Source of the DNA: Monoraphidium neglectum | Taxonomy: Eukaryota; Chlorophyta; Chlorophyceae; Sphaeropleales; Selenastraceae | NCBI RefSeq assembly: GCF_000611645.1 | Contig: NW_014013165.1 | Location: 1-26,882, forward strand | Length of the DNA stretch: 26,882 nt | Direction of reading: 5' to 3' | Shown: positions 20,833-26,882 of the stretch, one piece after another | How positions within the stretch are numbered: position 1 is the stretch's first letter | Layout: each line of letters begins with the position of its first letter | Position numbers and translations under genes: made by a program | The notes under the pieces: generated by a model | Database searches by the model: none | Seen by the model: the letters and a program-made list of their open reading frames with translations, nothing else | Told to the model about the DNA's origin: nothing

Positions 20833-23428
20833 ATGCACATAGGAGCGCGCGGACCACCAGAGGTGAAGCAGCTGCCCGTCAGGAGGCTGTGGGGACCAGG
20901 AGTGCAGCGGCGACAGCCGTTCCACGGGCCGCTCTGATGGGGGCTCAATCCCCGTTACGCGTGCTGCGCAGAGACTGTATAAGGATACTGGTTCCGGCAC
21001 AGGGATGCCTCCCTCCTCCTTTCAGGACCGCGTCACGTTCAAGCTCTACTTCCCCCGGTCAGTGACGTCCACGCAAGCTCTGCTCTCTGTGCACACCCAC
21101 GAGGCCTCCCACTCCCGCCAGCAGCGCCGTTGAGCCCCCCTTCCTGACACTGCTGCAGCCGGTCACATTCTCGTCTGCAAGCCGTGGCTGCAGCACAATG
21201 AACGCAAACCTGGGTCCTCCTGGCACTTGCGCCCCCTCGCGCCCAATCTTCGGCCCCTCATTGCCCGTGCATGCCGGCTGCAGGCCACCGTATGATCCCT
21301 ATCACGACTTCCCTGCTCTGCCCTTGGGTCGCGGTGCATTCAATTTCACTGGGCTGCTGATCGGCCCCGGGGGTGCCACCGTCAGGCAGCTGAAGTCGGC
21401 GTCTGGTGCCCAGATCGTCACGTGCGATGCGGGAGGATACCTTGACAGCAGGTGCGGGGGAAGGTCGGCTCTCTACGACGCTGAGCAGCTTGACAGCATC
21501 GCACTTGTGAGGGGCACGCCACAAACACGCGTGTTGACAGGCACCAGGGTGTGCTTGGCGCATGGGTAACCAGCTGTGAGATTGGTGGACCAGGCTGGTG
21601 CATGTCTCAGCTGTGCTGCCCGCCTTTCATGTGACGGACGTTCAAAGAAGCATGTTCCAAGTGCCACGCCTTGCCTCCCTCGCACGCCTCGCTTGATCAG
21701 GCGACCAGACCCAACTGACCCAGAGCTGCATGCTTTGATTACAGCCGACACCAGCGTAAGCTGTGCGCTGGTGGCTGCTGGGCAGCTGCAGACTGCGACA
21801 CGGCCGGCAGCTCTGACAGAGGAGGGTGCATATCCGGTGTCAGCGCAGCGGCTCTAGACGCAAGGTGCGCCTGCGCTGTGCACCCCTGCCTCAGTGGTGA
21901 TTAGTGCCTCTGCTCTCGCCGCACGTATCGCGCATCGCAGGCCAAGGTGCAGAAGGCTGTCAGGTGGGGTGGGGCAGTGATTTTGAACAGATACGCTTTT
22001 GATCGGCTGCGCATACGTGCACATTGGGGCACCGTGCTGCCGGCTTTTTCCCCAAATTTGGCAGCGCTCGCCACGGTGGGGAGCGTTGACAGCCTCTTTG
22101 CTTTGATAATGCATAGCCGTCGGCACCGACTACCTCTGTTGGCCTGTGCGCCCTTTCATCATGCCCCTGACTCTTGCAGCCGCCCCACTTTCCAATCAAC
22201 CTCTTGACGCTCAACGCCCTCACATGCCCACGCACTGGCTGACAGCCTTATATCAGAGCTGCTGTGTCCCTCCAACGCGCACTTTGCGCGTGTCATCGTC
22301 ACTCCTGGCGGCAGCGCCGTCCTGACAGTGGTGGATTCGCCCCCAAGAGGCCCTTCCTCCCCTGCCTTCGGGGCTGCTCCCCAAACGGCGCCGCCGCCGC
22401 CGCTGCCTCCGCCGCCGCCGTTGCAAGCAGCCAACCCTGTCGACGGCAGCGCTCCTGGCGCCTGGCCGCAGTTGCCAGGAGGCGGGTGCAGTGGGACCTC
22501 ACCGCACCTGCCAGCAGCAGCGCCGAACCCCTGGCTCGCCAGCAAGGCACGGGTGACGCGCCCCGCCTCAGCCGGGGCGGGCTCCGTCGCGGCAGCCGCT
22601 CCGGCAGCCAGGCCAGTCCGCACAGGGCAGTTGACGGGCCATGATCCAAGCACCAGGTGGAGCGCGAGCAGCAGCGCTTCTCCTGGCACCACTGAGTGGC
22701 CCAGCCTCACACTGGCCTCAGACCCGGCCCACCTGGTTGGCGAAAATCGCTTTGCAGCTGTCACGGGCGGCGGTGACAACGTCGGCTTGGTTTCTCAAGG
22801 TTCCCGTCAGACGCGTCTCAACGGGGCCAACATGGCCAACGATGGCGGCGGCGGTGGCGGCGGCAGCACAGGCACAACGTCAGGCGCAATGCGTGCTGCA
22901 TCTGATGTCGCCAGTACCTCGTCGGCCCCTGAACTGCATACTGTGTTTGCCAACCTTGAGGGATTCGCCGGGCACGCCAGCAGCTGCACGACCGGCTCTG
23001 GGGCGGCTGGCCAGGGCAGAGGCGGTGTGCGCGCACCGCAGGACGAGAAGACACAGAGGCTGCTGGCGCTGTTTGCCAGCCTGGAGGGGCAGTCGTCTGG
23101 CGAGGACGACAAGTCGGGTCCGTGCAGCCCGGCAGGGAAGGTTGGCTGCGACGAGGGCAGCAGGGCCGGCGGGTGGGCAATGGGCGGCGCTCCAGCGGCG
23201 ACAGAGGCAACACCGGGGGCGGGGGCAGGTGCCGGTGGGGGCGGCCCCGTGACGGCGGCGGCTCCGCCCGTTGGGGCCGGACCCGCCGGGGCCGTGCGGG
23301 GCGACTGGGGCACGCAGGAGCTGCCTGAACCTGCGCCGCCGGGCCGCACACTTGACCGCACGGGCAGTGCCGGGTCTGAGACCGAGGAACTGCTCGCCCT
23401 GATGATGGGGCTGGGTACTGCGCGTTAG
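20833..23428 (+). CDS. KH-domain RNA-binding protein, SF1/STAR-like KH (first exon tentative)
   Basis: Exons: 20833-20862 (tentative), 21026-21057, 21284-21451, 21701-21755, 21941-21963, 22246-23428. Phases agree and give about 496 aa. Numbering assumes the tentative first exon. The single KH domain spans about residues 11-115: VTFKLYFP strand, FNFTGLLIGPGGATVRQL with the GxxG loop GPGG (48-51), SGAQIV, PELHALITAD strand, then the helix AKVQKAVSLISELL. The long insert before NFTGLLIGPGG and the DPELHALITAD strand recall the branchpoint-binding protein SF1 and STAR proteins. No zinc knuckle, RRM or C3H finger was seen. From about residue 130 it is low-complexity Pro/Ala/Gly/Ser, with a Pro-rich stretch and three short leucine-rich F-A-x-L-E-G-like motifs, the last at the C-terminus. 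This layout suits an RNA-processing or transport factor. The first exon (MHIGARGPPE, donor GAG|GTGAAG) is the weakest part; more 5' exons are possible. Confidence 0.78.
21941..21963 (+). other. 23-nt microexon in the KH domain
   Basis: The acceptor is cgcatcgcag and the donor GTCAG|GTGGGG. It encodes A-K-V-Q-K-A-V plus two bases of a Ser codon, which is the start of the last KH helix. It joins exon 4 (ends ITADTS) to exon 6 (starts LISELL) in phase. The family similarity of the joined helix supports it. Confidence 0.75.
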
Positions 23429-24771
23429 TACAGTGTCTCAAGTTGTTTTGCAGCCTTCATGGTGACTTTGATTGTGGAGTGTCATGGGTCCTTTTGTCCA
23501 GGAGACACACGCCTTGCAGGGGTGAAACGTATGTGCAATGCGAGATGTGTCACAGCCGCAGATAGGCTCAACTGCACACCCGCTGTTGCTGTATTTTCGT
23601 TGCAACTCACAACGCATGCACAAGCAGGTCCAGTTCATGGCCAGGAAAGCACGCGTGCAAGAGGTGCCCGCAGGCACCACCCATTCCATAAGCCGCTCGC
23701 ATGAGTTCCGCATCCAAGGTGCTTGCGCCCCGCTTGCTGAGCAACGACAGAGGGGCGCCAGTGGAGGCTGGTCCTGTTGAGAAAACTGTGCAGAGTGGCC
23801 GAAGCAAGCTTGCGACAGAAGAGCTCATGCCGTCGTTGATAGGCCACGGCCACACACCAGGTTTGACTGGAAATGATGTGAGGCGTGGTGCATGGCGTGT
23901 GGCGTTCACTCGACCTGGCTGGTGCAGCCTCCATGAGGCACCTCTCCTGGGGAGCATGTTGTGTACCGCTGGCCGCATCGCTTTCTCTGCTGGTGACCAT
24001 CCAGTTGCGTAGATGCACTGATGTATTCCAGGCGGCACAGGCACCCCACTAGCGAAGCAGCCGTCCACCGTGTGCCTCTGACATCCAAACTTGACGTCAG
24101 CAGGGTCAACACATGTGCGTGCGAGCGAACGCCGGAGCACCCGCAAATGATCCGAAAGTCACAGAAGGAGAAATTATTTGACATGTTTGTTTGCTCATCC
24201 GAGCACATGCTGAGGTCATATTGTGTGCAGTCACCATGAGTACCGTGTTTCCTCTCGGGGTGCTGGTGGCTCCGCTGCCATTTGTTGCGCTCGAGTCCGA
24301 CTTATACATGCATCTCACCCTTTGTATGCTGAACACCGCTGACCTCTACGCTCTCCGGTTGAGGCCTTGTGTTGAAGCTTGCTGTTGTTTGTGCAGCGGA
24401 CTGCCGCCAGCGGCACCCACTAGTGCTGAATAGGTGAAGAAGTATCAAAGTGGTGAGCTTCTGACGCGCGTGTGCTGCTTCGCCTGCGTGAGGCCGCAGG
24501 CTCGCGATCTCCGAAGTGATCTCCCTGATTGACGCCCTGCGGTTGCCGCCGCCGAGATAGACACTATCGCCTTATATCTACGCAGAATAATCGGCGAACG
24601 CAAGAGCAGCAACTGCCCCGCGTGGCGCGCTCCAGCCCACAGCACTGTTTGTGCTGGCACAACACCTTCCCCTGCACATGGGAGCGTGACGCTGACTGCG
24701 TCCTGGCAGCTGGGCTGTACGTTTCTTGCAACGCTGACGGTGCATTGTAAGTGACGGTTGAGGGCGAGTTG
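23429..24771. other. Intergenic region: KH gene to Gln-rich gene
   Basis: About 1.3 kb of mixed composition. A 103-codon frame at 23701-24012 and minus-strand frames have no motif. A TGTAA at 24746-24750 is too far from the KH stop to be a convincing poly(A) signal and overlaps a GTAAGT that could be a splice donor of an untranslated first exon of the next gene. No RNA gene or repeat was seen. Confidence 0.4.
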
Positions 24772-24816
24772 ATGAACCCAAACAGCCCGGCTGCCGGGCA
24801 AGGCCACATCTCGGCT

Positions 24817-24847
<31 letters not shown>

Positions 24848-25380
24848 TGCAATCGGGCCAGACGCCACCACAGCAGTACCAGCAGCTAGGTCAAGGCCTC
24901 GTGACAGGACCATTGCCGCAGCAGCAGCAGTCGGCGGGCCAGGGCGTGCCGCTGCCACAGAACCCCAGCCTTGGTCAAGGGTTGACCATGCATCATGGCT
25001 CGCTGCCTTTGGACTCCTTCAACCCACTGACCCTGCCCAAGGCCCGGACGCCGGGGCTGAGCGGTGACGGAAACAGCCTGCCGCGTGTGCCGTCGCTGCA
25101 GGGCAGCGGCTTCCTCAGTGGCGGCCCGAGCGGCAGCGGGACTGGCAGCGTGGGCAGCTTGGGTGGCGGCGGTCTGGGCGGGGGGCTGGGCGGCTTTGGC
25201 GGCGCTGGCGGTTTTGAGAGCGGGCTGCAAGGCTTGCAGGGCAGTAGCAACAGCTTGCAGCAGCTGCAGCAGCAGCAGCAGCAGCAGCAGGTCCCGCAGC
25301 AGCTAGCTCAGCTGCAGCTAGCTCAGCTGCAGCAGGCACACCACCAGGCGCAGCAGCAGCAGCAACAGCAGCAGCAGCAA

Positions 25381-25412
<32 letters not shown>

Positions 25413-25731
25413 GCAGCAGGCACAGGCACAGCAGCAGCAGCAGACTACGCAGCAGATTTTGAACAATGCTGGTCTGAATACCAGTGGGCTTACTGCAATG
25501 CAGATGCAGCAGTTGCAGCAGCACCGTCTGCAGCAACAGCAGCTCCAGCAGCTTCAACAGCAACAGCTGCAGCAGCAGCTCCAGCAGCAACAGACGCAGC
25601 GTCAACAGCAGCAGCTGCAACAGCAGCTCGCGCAGCAGCAGCTGCAGCACCAACTGGCGCAGCAGCAGCAGCAGCGCCAAAACCAGCAGCGCCAACAGCA
25701 GCAGCTGCAGCAGCAGCTCTCACAGCAGCAG

Positions 25732-25810
<79 letters not shown>

Positions 25811-26549
25811 TCTTGCAGCAGCAAGAACTACAGCAACAGCTCAAGGCTGCAGGGCTGGCGGGACTCAGCAGCAACCTGTCTGCACAACAAATGTTCATCC
25901 TCAATCGCAACGCGCAAGCCAGCTCCATCGGCGGCGCTGCTGCCATCGCAGGCCTGCTGCCCCCAAACGGCCAGCTGCTGCAGAACAACATTGCGGCCGC
26001 CGCCGCTGCCGCCAACCCGACGCTGGCGGCGAACATGGTGCAGCAACGCCAGGCGCAGCTGTTTGCTGCCAACGGGCTCATGGCTGGCCTGCAGCAGCAG
26101 CAGCAGCTTCAGCAGTTCCAGCAGCAGCTGCTCCAGCAGCAGCTGCTCAAGGGCCTCCCCACCAGCCAGGCGCTGCAGCAGGCGTTTGGCGCCGCCGCCG
26201 ACCCGCTGTCGCTCCAGGGGGGCGCGAGCATGCAGTTTCAGGGCCTGCAGCAGCAGCAGTCCAACGCCGCGCTGCTGCAAAACCTGGCGCGCCAGCAGGC
26301 GGTGGCGCGGGAAAGGGAGCGTGCAGTGCAGCAGCTGCGCGACAGCCAGGCCGCGGCGGCCGCGGCCCTGCAGCGCGAGCAGCAGCATGCCAAGATTGTA
26401 GCGCAGCAGCACGCGGCGCTCGCGGCTGCGGGCATCAATGTGGGGGGCGGCCAGCAGGGGCTCAGCCACGCCGCGCTCCTGGCCGCGCTGCGCAACTCGC
26501 AGGTCGCCGCAGCGGCGGCGGCGCAGCAGCAGCAACAGCAGCAGCAGCT

Positions 26550-26599
<50 letters not shown>

Positions 26600-26882
26600 C
26601 TGCCGCGGCGCATGCTGCAGCGAATAACATGTACCTGCAAAAGGCGCTTATAGCACAGGCTCAGGCGCAGGCACAGGCGCAGGCACAGGCGGGCGCCGCC
26701 AAAGCGGCCGGCGCGCAGGCGGCGCATCTCATGGCGCAGAAACATATGGGCCTGGGCGGCATGCCCAGCGGCGGCGGCGGCGGCGCGTTTGGGCTAGGGG
26801 CGGGAGGCGCGCAGGGCGCCGGGTTTGAGCCTGCGCGCAACGTTGGCGTGATTGGGCAGGACAGGGGGAGGCGGCCGTCAGC
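24772..26882 (+). CDS. Extremely Gln-rich protein, 5' part (3' end beyond window)
   Basis: One open frame of 703 codons runs off the right edge. The start is the first ATG after an in-frame TAA at 24748. The N-terminus reads MNPNSPAAGQ, then a first polyQ run, a Gly/Ser/Leu region (about residues 85-160) and long Q tracts. One run is 23 Q (25351-25419), another is 29 Q (25723-25809) including 18 pure CAG codons, and there is a third near 26530-26600. Between them are helical segments such as LKAAGLAGLSSNLSAQQMF, an Ala run, and RERERAVQQLRDSQ, which may form a coiled coil. Near the edge come QAQAQAQ repeats, a Gly-rich stretch and NVGVIGQDRGRRPS. No enzymatic or DNA-binding domain is visible within the window. 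Gln-rich helical proteins often act as transcriptional co-regulators or in RNA granules, but the function here is unknown. Frames reading Ala, Ser or Leu across the CAG tracts are shadows. Confidence 0.8.
25351..25419 (+). repeat. CAG/CAA repeat encoding 23 glutamines
   Basis: Gln codons with CAA interruptions about every four to six units. The interruptions make it less slippage-prone than the tract at 25723-25809. Confidence 0.93.
25723..25809 (+). repeat. CAG/CAA repeat encoding 29 glutamines
   Basis: Continuous Gln codons, mostly CAG with a few CAA, ending in 18 uninterrupted CAG triplets (25756-25809). Pure CAG triplets of this length are prone to slippage, so the length is likely polymorphic. 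Confidence 0.95.

Noticed and set aside
20727..20948. Minus-strand frame with GPPGSTVREL, resembling the KH loop GPGGATVRQL on the other strand 450 nt away
   Set aside because: Only about ten residues are similar, without the flanking hydrophobic strands or helix of a KH domain. Chance is the simpler explanation.
23701..24012. 103-aa plus frame downstream of the KH gene
   Set aside because: No recognisable motif, mixed codon use, and overlapping open frames on the other strand of similar size.
25828..26745. 305-codon minus-strand Leu/Arg-rich frame
   Set aside because: It is the antisense reading (CTG) of the CAG-rich right-hand gene.

Overview
The window looks like nuclear DNA of a green alga, most likely a chlorophyte. 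This is inferred from four things: short GC-rich exons, many small GT-AG introns, CA/GT and CAG microsatellites, and TGTAA (the usual green-algal poly(A) signal) downstream of two genes. No rRNA, tRNA, CRISPR array or intact mobile element was recognised. Most of the real coding sequence is split by introns or runs off an edge, so single long open frames here mislead. The models below were built by joining exons at splice sites where phase and family similarity agree.

Layout. (1) 1-1395, minus: 5' part of a Gln/Pro/Ala-rich protein running off the left edge. (2) 3162-6680, plus: complete 8-exon ORC4, origin recognition complex subunit 4 (494 aa). (3) 7780-15048, plus: complete 17-exon gene for a predicted secreted 957-aa protein with an L-sorbosone/pyranose dehydrogenase-type beta-propeller, then a long C-terminal extension whose last part resembles a DOMON (cytochrome b-type) domain. 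(4) 16264-18825, plus: 6-exon MYND zinc-finger protein (410 aa) whose finger is completed by a 13-nt exon. (5) about 20833-23428, plus: KH-domain RNA-binding protein (about 496 aa) whose KH domain is spread over very small exons. (6) 24772-26882, plus: extremely Gln-rich protein running off the right edge. The two Gln-rich proteins at opposite ends share a VGVIG-x-x-R motif and may be distant paralogues.

Gaps between genes are 1.1-2.0 kb and show no supportable gene. A 404-nt run of N (10877-11280) lies inside a CA microsatellite in intron 7 of the dehydrogenase gene. Several introns carry long alternating purine-pyrimidine tracts, and two introns appear to be of the GC-AG type. The genes do not form a functional cluster: ORC4 acts in DNA replication, the dehydrogenase-like protein probably outside the cell or in the secretory pathway, the KH protein on RNA, the MYND protein probably in protein contacts, and the Gln-rich proteins are of unknown role. 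The most unusual item is the propeller plus DOMON-like fusion. It recalls the fungal enzymes that join a cytochrome domain to a PQQ-dependent dehydrogenase, but with the order reversed.
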